64,000 nt of DNA, taken from positions 405,707 through 469,706 of the forward strand of contig LFJO01000006.1 of NCBI GenBank assembly GCA_001038565.1. The letters are read 5' to 3'. A model generated the notes under the pieces. The model made no database searches, was not told the DNA's origin, and saw nothing but the letters and a program-made list of their open reading frames with translations. This DNA is from Alkalihalobacillus pseudalcaliphilus. Lineage in GTDB: Bacteria; Bacillota; Bacilli; Bacillales; Bacillaceae_D. The position numbers were made by a program, and so were the translations under genes. How positions within the stretch are numbered: the stretch's first letter is position 1; each line of letters opens with the position of its first letter. This document shows, piece by piece, positions 28,291-37,056 of the stretch.

Positions 28291-29024
28291 TTTTTATGTG
28301 AAAGTTGATGCTGATGCTCATTTGCAGAGCTTTGTTCACTGCTAATTCTCAAGTTTAGAATCAATCTTACAAAAATGATTAAAATGATTAAGACAAAAAA
28401 CAAAGTGAATAAAAAGCCATCAAGTTAAGGGCAAAATCCCACTTTTTAAACAGTTGGTCCGTTTACAACTCCATCACCATTAGGAGTCCACACGACCAAA
28501 AAGGGAGCAGCGTTCTGTTAAGTTCTATCACAAAATGGAGGACCGGCTAACTTCAAGGCACTAACTATCACCCTTAAGTACACGTTCATATAAAAACCCA
28601 CATGGCGAAGCTCGTTCACTTTGCCATGAAAGTGTGGTTCTGCTTTTTAACTGGTGGCTTTTCATTCATAAACGGTTTTGAGGATTCTCACGCTTTGCCA
28701 TAATCCCGTCACTTTTTAGGAAGGAGCTCGCAAGAGCTTTCCTAAAAAATTCAGCGCACCGCACAACCAGCCACAACCAACCAAAAAAATGTATAGTAAC
28801 TCATCAGGATTAGTATCTAACATCCAAGTGTTTTTGGACCGTTAGCCAAGCTTGCTTGGCTACTTCACGCATTTGCGTGAAGTTTTGAAAATCGAAATGA
28901 ACCTTCAGACGAATTCATTCGTCTGTGAGGTCAGTTCGATTTTCAAAAACGGACCAAAAACAAAGACCGAAAGGTCAAGTTAACTTGAGAAATGAGCACC
29001 ACCCATGTAAATTTCATATAAAAA
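28291..29024 (-). repeat. Mosaic repeat, copy 3 (modules B, A and C, reversed)
   Basis: The most complete copy, 734 bases. Its ends are inverted: TTTTTATGTGAAAGTT at the left and AAATTTCATATAAAAA at the right (14 of 16 pair). Read leftwards it has module B (28.7-29.0), module A (about 28.42-28.66) and module C (28.29-28.36). Module B carries three extra hairpins at 28842-28955. The right end is the T-tract of the yesN-like terminator. There is no coding frame with a ribosome site. Confidence 0.85.
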
Positions 29025-29045
29025 AGCCCCTCTTTAGGAGCTTTT
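29022..29045 (-). terminator. Terminator of the YesN-like gene, fused to a repeat end
   Basis: On the minus strand AAAAGCTCC pairs with GGGGCTTTT, with the stop codon in the loop, followed by TTTTTT. That T-run continues into TATATGAAA, the boundary of the mosaic repeat. Confidence 0.85.
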
Positions 29046-30596
29046 CTCTTGGATAGAATATTTATTTTTTCTACGATATTCTGACGGGGAAAATCCAACA
29101 TATTTTTTGAATTTCAAATGAAAATAATCAACATTTTTATACCCGACTACCTCTGCAACCTGGTAAACCTTAAGTCCCTCTAATAAGAAACGTTTTGCAT
29201 GTTTAACACGGACCTTGTCCAAATAAGTATTAAAATACTCACCTGTATAATTTTTGAAAACCTTGCCTAAATAAGCACTATTATAATTTAAAATATCAGC
29301 TAATTTCTCAAGCTTTAAGTTTTCATTATACTTAGTATCAATTAAGATGATTAACCTTTTTAACTGGTCATCAGTTTGTTCAAAGTCAAATTCACTAATC
29401 ATTTGGTCGAAAATGGACGCTAGGAAATTTTGTAATTCCTCATAATGACGAAATTGAAAAATACTCGCTACTTCTTTTGATAACTGTGTTAGAAAAACTT
29501 CTTTCTGTGGCTTTGCTTGCTGCAGCTTGGATAATAAAATGGATAGTGCTGCCACATAAGTTTGTTTTAAGTTTTCTTCAGAGTAAAAGTGTTCAATGGA
29601 CTGATGTATATGGTTAAGAGTTAGAGGTACTGTTGATAATTCTCCCATTTCAATGGCTAAAAATAATCGTTCAATTAAATCTTGAAACTTATAATTGAAC
29701 GGTTTTTCTAATGGATGGGCTACTTCATTTCCCCTTATCAGAAGTGTACCACTTTCAAAGAAAAAACGCTTTTTGATTAAATGGAGGGCAACATGATAAG
29801 AATCTCGTAATTTCTCTAACGTCCCCACACATGTTCCAAGGGCAGCTGTATAAGGTAAATCAGTTTGTTCAACCACTACTTTTAGTTTTTCATATAAGGC
29901 AATCACTTCATTCCCTTTAAACACTTCACAATTACATAGACAACCAATATAACTTTCCTCTTGAAAAATCATTACATTCCGTTCATCGTCAACCTTTTTT
30001 TTGAAAATTTGTTTAATCTCATAAAGGTGTGTATGTTCAAGCTCAGATTCTCCAAATCCAAATAAGAGAACCTGATATCGCTTCCATTTCAATTGGTATT
30101 TCTCAGAAAGTTGATTGTTTACTTGTGCATTCCCTTGTTTTTTATCAAATAACAATGAAAGCAGGACCTGTTCTCTTAAAAAATCATTGTCCCTGAGTGT
30201 AAGCTGATGTACTTCGTTTTCTTTATCTAGTTCATTTTTTATATCTTTTAATATAGGTATTAGTGCATCCTCATCAATCGGCTTTAACAAATAATCCGCT
30301 ACTTGATATTGAATCGCCTTTTGGGCATAATGAAAATCGGCAAAACCAGTCACAATAAGACATTGAATTCTTTGGTCAAACTGCCGAACCTGTTGAATTA
30401 ATTCTAATCCATCCATCCCTGCCATTCGAATATCAGAGATGATTAAATCAAACCTTTCATTTTGGCAAAGCTTTAGGGCAGTCTGACCGTCTCGTGCGAG
30501 TTCACCTATATAAAATCCATATTCTTCCCATGGAATGATTGCTTTTAGACCTTCTCTTACTGTTGCTTCATCATCTACAATCAATACTTTATACAT
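29034..30596 (-). CDS. YesN-type AraC response regulator
   Basis: A 520-residue regulator. The N-terminal receiver (IVDDEATVREGLKAIIPWEE, phospho-Asp in LIISDIRMAGMDG, Lys in YLLKPID) is followed by a long middle region and a C-terminal AraC-type DNA-binding domain with two helix-turn-helices (about 420-515, ending YVGFSPSEYRRK). GAGGTGG fixes the ATG at 30596. It follows the cognate kinase by about 40 bases. It should activate the neighbouring glycan genes when phosphorylated. Confidence 0.93.
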   Translation of the reverse strand: MYKVLIVDDEATVREGLKAIIPWEEYGFYIGELARDGQTALKLCQNERFDLIISDIRMAGMDGLELIQQVRQFDQRIQCLIVTGFADFHYAQKAIQYQVADYLLKPIDEDALIPILKDIKNELDKENEVHQLTLRDNDFLREQVLLSLLFDKKQGNAQVNNQLSEKYQLKWKRYQVLLFGFGESELEHTHLYEIKQIFKKKVDDERNVMIFQEESYIGCLCNCEVFKGNEVIALYEKLKVVVEQTDLPYTAALGTCVGTLEKLRDSYHVALHLIKKRFFFESGTLLIRGNEVAHPLEKPFNYKFQDLIERLFLAIEMGELSTVPLTLNHIHQSIEHFYSEENLKQTYVAALSILLSKLQQAKPQKEVFLTQLSKEVASIFQFRHYEELQNFLASIFDQMISEFDFEQTDDQLKRLIILIDTKYNENLKLEKLADILNYNSAYLGKVFKNYTGEYFNTYLDKVRVKHAKRFLLEGLKVYQVAEVVGYKNVDYFHLKFKKYVGFSPSEYRRKNKYSIQEKSS

Positions 30597-30637
30597 GCTT
30601 TCCACCTCACATCATGTAGTCTTACTATTCACAAGTC

Positions 30638-32425
30638 CTAATCATTTAAAGGAATTAAAAAGGAAATATCAGTACCTATGTTTTTGTCACTACGAATCAC
30701 CAAACCTTTTCCTGTCTTATAGGTGAGTAGCAGGCGATCATGAACATTTTTTAATCCTATCCGTTCCTGTCCATTCGCATAATGTTTAGTGAGTGCCTCA
30801 TAGATGTCTTCTTTTCTTTGCTCTGTGATACCTATACCATTATCTATCACTTGAATAAGTAAATTCTCCCCACTTTTCTTAGCCTTTACAAAGACCTTTC
30901 CTCCTTCTAGCTTTCTCTCTAATCCGTGTATGACCGCATTCTCTACTAAAGGCTGAATAATGAGAGGTGGTATCGGAACATTGTTGAGCCCTGGCTCAAT
31001 GTCGAGTTCAAACTGCAAGCGTTCTTCAAATCTAAATTTTTGTATTTCTAAATACGCCCTTACCATTTCTAGTTCTTGCTCAAGTGGAACCATGCCACCC
31101 CCAACTTCTATACTAATTCTTAGTAACTTCCCTAACCTTTTAACGATATGAGCAACCTCTCTATCCCCGTTCATTAATGACTTCATCCGGATCGTCTCTA
31201 ACGTATTGAATAGAAAATGAGGATTAATTTGACTAGCTAACATTTTTAATTTAATTTCATTTTGACTTTTCTCTAACACTCTCTTCTCTTCATTTTTCAT
31301 CTCTACTTCATCCACTAGCTCTTGCAGGTTGAGGGTCATCTCGTTAAATTGCCTCGATAATTGTCCAATTTCATCATTACCAGTAACAGGAGAATAAGTG
31401 GATAGATGACCTTTAGAAACTTTTTGCATTTGATTACTTAAGCTCGATAATCTTTTTGAAAGTAAGAATGACACACTATAAACAAGAATAAGAGCAATAA
31501 CAATACTAATGGAAATGACCATAACACCTAATCTAACAAGGTGATTTGACCCTTCCATAATTTCTTCATCTGTTATAAATGAAACGACACGTAAATCATT
31601 CACGCTATTAGGTAAGCTTAATGTATCAACAATTAAATGGGATGGCTTGCCGAATATTACCTCCTTAAACACACCTGTATCACCTTCTATTAATTTAGGT
31701 GAATTGGTGATATCATCTAAGTTTTTTTCTAGCCATTCTTGATTATTTGATGCGACTATATTATGTTCAGAGTCTAATAGAAATAATGGTTTTGACTCTT
31801 GTGCGAGAATACCATTTAGCATACGTGAATTTATTTCAATAACTAATACACCTGAGGATTGCGACTCTGCAAAATAAAGCATTCTTGTGATACTGAACTT
31901 CTTTTCATCGTGGCTATTTTCATTCTCAACTAATCGGAAACTCATATGCCCCTTTTTGTTCATTGCCTCTTGATACCACAACTGTTTCACGACTTCGCTT
32001 TGTTCATTAACAGGAATGAACGTCCAATTATTTAACAGAGTCTCGTTTTCGACATACAAACGAATCGATTCTATTTCGTTATAATATCTCGTATGACTGT
32101 CGAAGAACGTATAATTCCGATAAGCTGTTACAATATCAAACCGATTTTCATATTGTGTATTGACTAAGTCTTTTAATCGTTGGTCAACAAAAAGCGAATG
32201 AGAAACATACACAGGTGGAATTAGGACATCCGATATCCTTGCACGAATTCTCGTCATATCAGAAGTCGTTTGTTCAAGTGCATTTTCTAAAGCATTTTTT
32301 CTCAATTCATCCGTTAGAAAAATACCAACAATTAAAACGGGAATAAAGACGACCACAACAAATGATATAACTAACTTTGTTCGTAGCTTCATATTATTAA
32401 CTTTTGAAATCAGATATTTTTTCAT
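30638..32425 (-). CDS. YesM-type sensor histidine kinase
   Basis: A 595-residue membrane kinase with helix 1 (LVISFVVVVFIPVLIVGIFL), an extracellular sensor (about 40-290), helix 2 (about 300-320), HAMP, and a His_kinase domain with the phospho-His in ASQINPHFLFNTLETIRMKS. The ATPase part has PLIIQPLVENAVIHGLE and IDNGIGI. It is coupled to the YesN-like regulator. A cre site and a copy of the shared 19-bp motif lie upstream. The ligand is probably an oligosaccharide or the loaded binding protein (inference). Confidence 0.93.
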   Translation of the reverse strand: MKKYLISKVNNMKLRTKLVISFVVVVFIPVLIVGIFLTDELRKNALENALEQTTSDMTRIRARISDVLIPPVYVSHSLFVDQRLKDLVNTQYENRFDIVTAYRNYTFFDSHTRYYNEIESIRLYVENETLLNNWTFIPVNEQSEVVKQLWYQEAMNKKGHMSFRLVENENSHDEKKFSITRMLYFAESQSSGVLVIEINSRMLNGILAQESKPLFLLDSEHNIVASNNQEWLEKNLDDITNSPKLIEGDTGVFKEVIFGKPSHLIVDTLSLPNSVNDLRVVSFITDEEIMEGSNHLVRLGVMVISISIVIALILVYSVSFLLSKRLSSLSNQMQKVSKGHLSTYSPVTGNDEIGQLSRQFNEMTLNLQELVDEVEMKNEEKRVLEKSQNEIKLKMLASQINPHFLFNTLETIRMKSLMNGDREVAHIVKRLGKLLRISIEVGGGMVPLEQELEMVRAYLEIQKFRFEERLQFELDIEPGLNNVPIPPLIIQPLVENAVIHGLERKLEGGKVFVKAKKSGENLLIQVIDNGIGITEQRKEDIYEALTKHYANGQERIGLKNVHDRLLLTYKTGKGLVIRSDKNIGTDISFLIPLND

Positions 32426-32451
32426 AACATTCCCCTATATCTTATCCACAA

Positions 32452-32465
32452 AGAAAACGCTTTCA
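32452..32465 (-). promoter_or_regulatory. cre site before the YesMN-like pair
   Basis: Minus strand TGAAAGCGTTTTCT, 13 of 14 against the CcpA consensus, only 27 bases before the kinase start. A roadblock or promoter-overlap position. Confidence 0.6.
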
Positions 32466-32540
32466 TTAATGGTGTAAAATAGGTGCTTATCGTTATTTTA
32501 TCGAAAGGAGATGTAAAAATATACACCAAAAATGATGAAC

Positions 32541-32559
32541 AAAATCATATAATAATTAG
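32541..32559 (-). promoter_or_regulatory. Shared 19-bp motif, kinase promoter copy
   Basis: AAAATCATATAATAATTAG on the plus strand, one base different from the GH3 copy, 116-134 bases before the kinase start. The rest of 32560-32630 shows only a weak CTTTAG/CTAAAG hairpin after GH95. Confidence 0.4.
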
Positions 32560-32630
32560 TGATTCATTTATAAAAAGACACTTCCCTTTAGAGTAGCCTA
32601 AAGAAAAGCAGCTTTAACCATCATAGCCCT

Positions 32631-34985
32631 CTAAAAATAGAGTGTAATCTTAAAATTTTGCTCCGCATGAAAATCAATTTTACAGCTCAATGAACTTACT
32701 CTTTCAATATGTTGATGCATGTTTGACTCATAACTCTTTATTTCTTCTCTTAATCGTACTTCAACTTGTTGAGCTATGGATGAGTACATGTCTATCTCGA
32801 TTTTTTGTTGATGTAAATCCCAATTAAATCGTTCTATTGTAACTTGTGAGCGAGTTTTGAGGCCTTTAATTTCTCCTATTTTTATTTCATCTGGTAAAGC
32901 TGGTAATAATTCAATCTTACCTGGGACTGAATAAACAAGCATCTCCATTACTAAAGTGGGTAAGCTACAATTGGCATCAACATTATAAATATGCCTTTTC
33001 GGATTATGAGACGTTACAAGGCTAGAATGAATATAATCGCCGTCTTGTAATAGTAATTTTAGGTTCTCTCGGACTAGTTGGCTATTTTTTAACCTTGCAG
33101 CTACAATCCCATGATGCATAACCCCATGAGCTGAGAAGTTTCCTCTTTTCCTTTTTTCCAATGCTATTTTAGCAGCTTGGAACAAATGGTAATCTTTGTC
33201 CTCTGCTATTTCATAACCTGGCCAAACAGGATATAAATGTGATAGGTGTCGATGATCGTATTGATCATGTAAATCTTTATGAGCCCACTCTTTTAAAGCA
33301 CCCTCTTCATTTATCATATACTCAGGTAATTTATCCAATAATCCCTGCCACTTTCCAATCTGGTCATGTTCAATTTGTAACTGTTGACAAGTGGAAACAA
33401 GGTGACTTAATACTTCTTTTGCAACAGCAATATCCATCGTTGCATTCATACTAGCTTGACTTTCCTGCCAACCTTCTCCCCTTTTATCTACTGTTAATAC
33501 CGGTGTATTCTCTGGTGAATAAGAAGGGATAAAAGCAGCCTTGCCATCATCCTCCACATCCGTCAGGAAATCCTCATAAAAGAGAGCAATTTCCTTTAGC
33601 AAAGGGAGCACCTTCTCTTTAAAGAAAGCAATATCTCCACTGATCTGATACCACTCAAACAACGGAGACACAAGCCAACCTGCTCCTGCCGTCCAAAATC
33701 CTAATGGCCAATCTACATCAAAATGCGTATGGATATTATGATTACCATCCGTTCTAGAACCTGCAAGTACCCCTCTACAACCAAACATCACTTTCGCATT
33801 AACACGCCAGTCAGGCACAATTTTTTCGATTAAATGTAAGTAAGCTTCTATGCCTTCCGGTAAATACCCCATTCCTGCACCTGATATAGCCAAATTAATA
33901 TTGGCATCCGTTGTAAAATCACCACTCCAAGCTGGCCTCCACTCGCCTGTCCATATTCCCACTAAATTCGGTGGGAAGAACCCAGATGAACAAATCAAAA
34001 CGTACCTCCCCATTTCGAACATTTGTTGCAATAAGGGGATGCTTAACTGTTCTGCTCTCTCTGCAAGAAGTTCCTCTGTTGGCTTCAATACCTCCTCCTG
34101 CTCACCTAAGCTTATACTCATTCGATTAAATAATTCACTATGAATGTGACTATGCTTTTGTAAGGAAGTATCATAATCCAGTGACGTTGCATTTAATAGT
34201 TGCTTTCTTAAATGAGCCATCCGCAAGTTTCCATCTAACTGCATATCGCTAATAGGTATCAATTTTGTCTTGCAGATGATCTCTGATGCCGATTCGATCC
34301 TCATTTTATTCTCACAAACGTCTATTACACTTTTTTGACCGAACACTTGAACATGGGTACACCCTATATAACCTTTTTTAGTAATATGATATTGACCTTC
34401 AAATTCTATAAAAGGTCCATTTACCAGACAACTCGCTTCTCCACTCTCCTTTGGCATCAGTGAATCTATAAATAACTCACCAGATAAGCCTCGTTGATCA
34501 GTGGAGCGTATTTGATAATAAGCACATTCGTCTACTCTTGAAATAAACAAATTACGCTCAAATTGCTCATCTTCCTGTGACCAACTTACTGTAATTTCTC
34601 CAGTTTCAAAGTTTGCTGTCCGCTTGTACTGGCTCACTTTTCCTACTCCAAATTGATGCCATTTTAATGCATAAGCAGGATGATAAGCATCTGTAAAAAG
34701 AAGTGGATGCCCTGATTTTTCAGAGAACAAAGCTGCTGCATCTCTAAATCTCCCTTTATTCATAAGCTGCCGAATTTCTAATAAGTATGGTGCCAAATTA
34801 TGATTTTGCACCACCTGTTCATGAAAAGGCTCATAAAGCCTTTCATGGTTGAGGATAATCGTTTCTTCTTCAGGGTGACCATAAACAAGAGCACCTAATT
34901 CACCATTTCCTGTCACGAGTGCTTCTTGCCAACGATTTGCAGGCTCTTTACTATACACACCTTTTCTCAGTCTCTTTATTGTCAT
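32631..34985 (-). CDS. Glycoside hydrolase family 95 (probable alpha-L-fucosidase)
   Basis: An intracellular enzyme of about 784 residues without a signal peptide. The N-terminal beta domain has the family opening (ANRWQEALVTGNGELGALVY) and NHERLYEP. The helical-barrel block includes LVGIWTGEWRPAWSGDFTTD, NINLAISGAG and DVDWPLGFWTAGAGWL. GH95 enzymes release alpha-1,2-linked L-fucose (some act on L-galactose). The start lies in an ATGATG that overlaps the stop of the GH42 gene; 34988 is the alternative first codon. In context it would remove fucose from xyloglucan side chains. Confidence 0.88.
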   Translation of the reverse strand: MTIKRLRKGVYSKEPANRWQEALVTGNGELGALVYGHPEEETIILNHERLYEPFHEQVVQNHNLAPYLLEIRQLMNKGRFRDAAALFSEKSGHPLLFTDAYHPAYALKWHQFGVGKVSQYKRTANFETGEITVSWSQEDEQFERNLFISRVDECAYYQIRSTDQRGLSGELFIDSLMPKESGEASCLVNGPFIEFEGQYHITKKGYIGCTHVQVFGQKSVIDVCENKMRIESASEIICKTKLIPISDMQLDGNLRMAHLRKQLLNATSLDYDTSLQKHSHIHSELFNRMSISLGEQEEVLKPTEELLAERAEQLSIPLLQQMFEMGRYVLICSSGFFPPNLVGIWTGEWRPAWSGDFTTDANINLAISGAGMGYLPEGIEAYLHLIEKIVPDWRVNAKVMFGCRGVLAGSRTDGNHNIHTHFDVDWPLGFWTAGAGWLVSPLFEWYQISGDIAFFKEKVLPLLKEIALFYEDFLTDVEDDGKAAFIPSYSPENTPVLTVDKRGEGWQESQASMNATMDIAVAKEVLSHLVSTCQQLQIEHDQIGKWQGLLDKLPEYMINEEGALKEWAHKDLHDQYDHRHLSHLYPVWPGYEIAEDKDYHLFQAAKIALEKRKRGNFSAHGVMHHGIVAARLKNSQLVRENLKLLLQDGDYIHSSLVTSHNPKRHIYNVDANCSLPTLVMEMLVYSVPGKIELLPALPDEIKIGEIKGLKTRSQVTIERFNWDLHQQKIEIDMYSSIAQQVEVRLREEIKSYESNMHQHIERVSSLSCKIDFHAEQNFKITLYF

Positions 34986-37042
34986 CATCTACTCCGATTT
35001 GTGAATAGCTCACTTTTTATTTCTTCTAATATCGATACACCATTGGCAGGTATATTTAATGACTCCTTCTGTTCTTCTCCTGTGTGGATATCCAAATAAC
35101 CTTGTTCAATTTCTATCATTACATCGTAGGAATTATGATTGAGAATGAATAGAAATGTCTTTTCATCCTTCGATCTCGCCATAACTTCTACACCCTCTAC
35201 TTTAGGAAGTAATGAGCTAATCCCCAAATTTTGAGACTGCAGCTTCATAAAATCGTTGATAAAACCTTGTTCTGCACTTGTTCCAATATAAATAGCTTTC
35301 CCTTTACCAACTTGATGAGAAGTAACAACCGGTGTTCCTTGATAAAAATCCGAACCATACTCTGCCAGTACTTCTGCACCCTCTGTATGAATGAGGTCAA
35401 ATAAAAGGTGACAATCATATTGTTCTTTTAGCACATTACCTGTTTCTTTAATAATTACTTGATTAGAGTGGGCAGGATCCATGGCATCGATTTCTTCCAC
35501 CCAAATTCCCAATAACTCCTTTAGTTCACCAGGATAACCACCTAATGTAACGAGATCATGCTCATTGACAATCCCACTAAAAAAGGTCGTGATAAAGGTT
35601 CCTCCTTGTTGCACAAACTCGGTTAGCTTCTTGGCATAGCCTTTTTTGACCATATAGAGGACTGGTGCGATAACCAGATCATAATCTAATAAATGATCAT
35701 TCACACTAACCATATCTACAGGAATGTTATGATCGTAAAAGGCCTTATAATACTTATGGACCTCTTCTACGTAATCTAGTGAAACAGTTGGACCGCTTGA
35801 AAGATCAATTGCCCATCGATTTTCCCAATCATACACAATCGCCACTTTTGCCTGTACCCGTGAATCAATAATTTTATCTGAAAGTTCCGCTAATTCACTA
35901 CCTAGCTTTACTACTTCCTTAAAGACACGTGTATGCTCGTGGCCAACATGCTCAATAACAGCTCCATGAAATTTTTCACAAGCACCAATGGACCGCCTCA
36001 ATTGGAAAAACATGACCGTATCTGCACCGTGTGCAATTGCTTGATAACTCCAAAGTCGCATAACACCAGGCCTTTTTAACGAATTATACGGTTGCCAATT
36101 TTGTTGGCTAGGTGTTTGCTCCATTAACATAAATGGTTGACCTTGTTTTAGCCCCCTCATCAAATCATGTGTCATTGCTATGAGACTAGTTGGCGTATGG
36201 ATACCGGGGTAACTATCCCAAGATACGATATCCATGGCTTTACCCCATTTAAAATAATCTAACTCAGGATAGGTACCCATTAAATTGGTCGTAATCGGCA
36301 GATGTGGCGTATGCTTCTTTAAGGCATCATGTTCTAATTGATAACAGGCTAACAGACTTTCAGATTGGAAGATCCTATAGTCTAAAGAAATTCCTTGAAA
36401 AGCACTGACATTGCCTTCCCCTTCCTCACTTAATGCATTCGGAACAACAATTTCATCCCATTCATAAAAAGTATGCCCCCAAAATGTCGTGTTCCAAGCT
36501 TTATTCAGTGCTTCTAAACACAGATACTTTTCCTTGAGCCATTTTCTAAACGCGTTAGCACAATTTTCGCAATAACAATAACCTCCATATTCATTGGAGA
36601 CATGCCATATAAGCACGGCAGGGTTTCCTTTAAATCTTTTGCCTAACTGGTCCGCCATTTGTTCTGCAAAATGGCGATAAGTAGGACTGTTTGGACACGA
36701 GTTGTGTCTACCACCAAAAGCCCTTTTCCTCCCTTGGAAATCAACACGAAGAACATCTGGATATTTGCTTGCCATCCAAGCAGGGTGTGCGGCTGTACTT
36801 GTCGCTAGACACGTGTAAATCCCCTGCTGGTAAAGTCTATCAATATGCTCTTCTAAGTCATCAAACCTATAAGTCTTCTCATCCAGTTGATTTAAAGCCC
36901 AAGAAAAAACATTAAGCGTTACGATATTAATACCTGCTAATTTAAACATTCGAATATCCTCTTCCCAAATACGAGGATCCTGCCATTGCTCTGGGTTATA
37001 ATCGCCACCATACCAGATAGTAGGAAGTTTATCACTAATCAT
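34985..37042 (-). CDS. Glycoside hydrolase family 42 beta-galactosidase
   Basis: A 685-residue intracellular GH42 enzyme. It opens PTIWYGGDYNPEQWQ. The acid/base is Glu151 in WHVSNEYGG and the nucleophile Glu308 in FMLMEQTPSQQNW. Cys116, Cys156, Cys158 and Cys161 match the zinc cluster of the family. A trimerisation domain and a small C-terminal beta domain follow. AAAGAGGTGA precedes the ATG. It lies 14 bases after the GH5 gene and overlaps GH95. It would remove beta-galactose exposed after defucosylation. Confidence 0.93.
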   Translation of the reverse strand: MISDKLPTIWYGGDYNPEQWQDPRIWEEDIRMFKLAGINIVTLNVFSWALNQLDEKTYRFDDLEEHIDRLYQQGIYTCLATSTAAHPAWMASKYPDVLRVDFQGRKRAFGGRHNSCPNSPTYRHFAEQMADQLGKRFKGNPAVLIWHVSNEYGGYCYCENCANAFRKWLKEKYLCLEALNKAWNTTFWGHTFYEWDEIVVPNALSEEGEGNVSAFQGISLDYRIFQSESLLACYQLEHDALKKHTPHLPITTNLMGTYPELDYFKWGKAMDIVSWDSYPGIHTPTSLIAMTHDLMRGLKQGQPFMLMEQTPSQQNWQPYNSLKRPGVMRLWSYQAIAHGADTVMFFQLRRSIGACEKFHGAVIEHVGHEHTRVFKEVVKLGSELAELSDKIIDSRVQAKVAIVYDWENRWAIDLSSGPTVSLDYVEEVHKYYKAFYDHNIPVDMVSVNDHLLDYDLVIAPVLYMVKKGYAKKLTEFVQQGGTFITTFFSGIVNEHDLVTLGGYPGELKELLGIWVEEIDAMDPAHSNQVIIKETGNVLKEQYDCHLLFDLIHTEGAEVLAEYGSDFYQGTPVVTSHQVGKGKAIYIGTSAEQGFINDFMKLQSQNLGISSLLPKVEGVEVMARSKDEKTFLFILNHNSYDVMIEIEQGYLDIHTGEEQKESLNIPANGVSILEEIKSELFTNRSR

Positions 37043-37056
37043 AGTTGTTCACCTCT

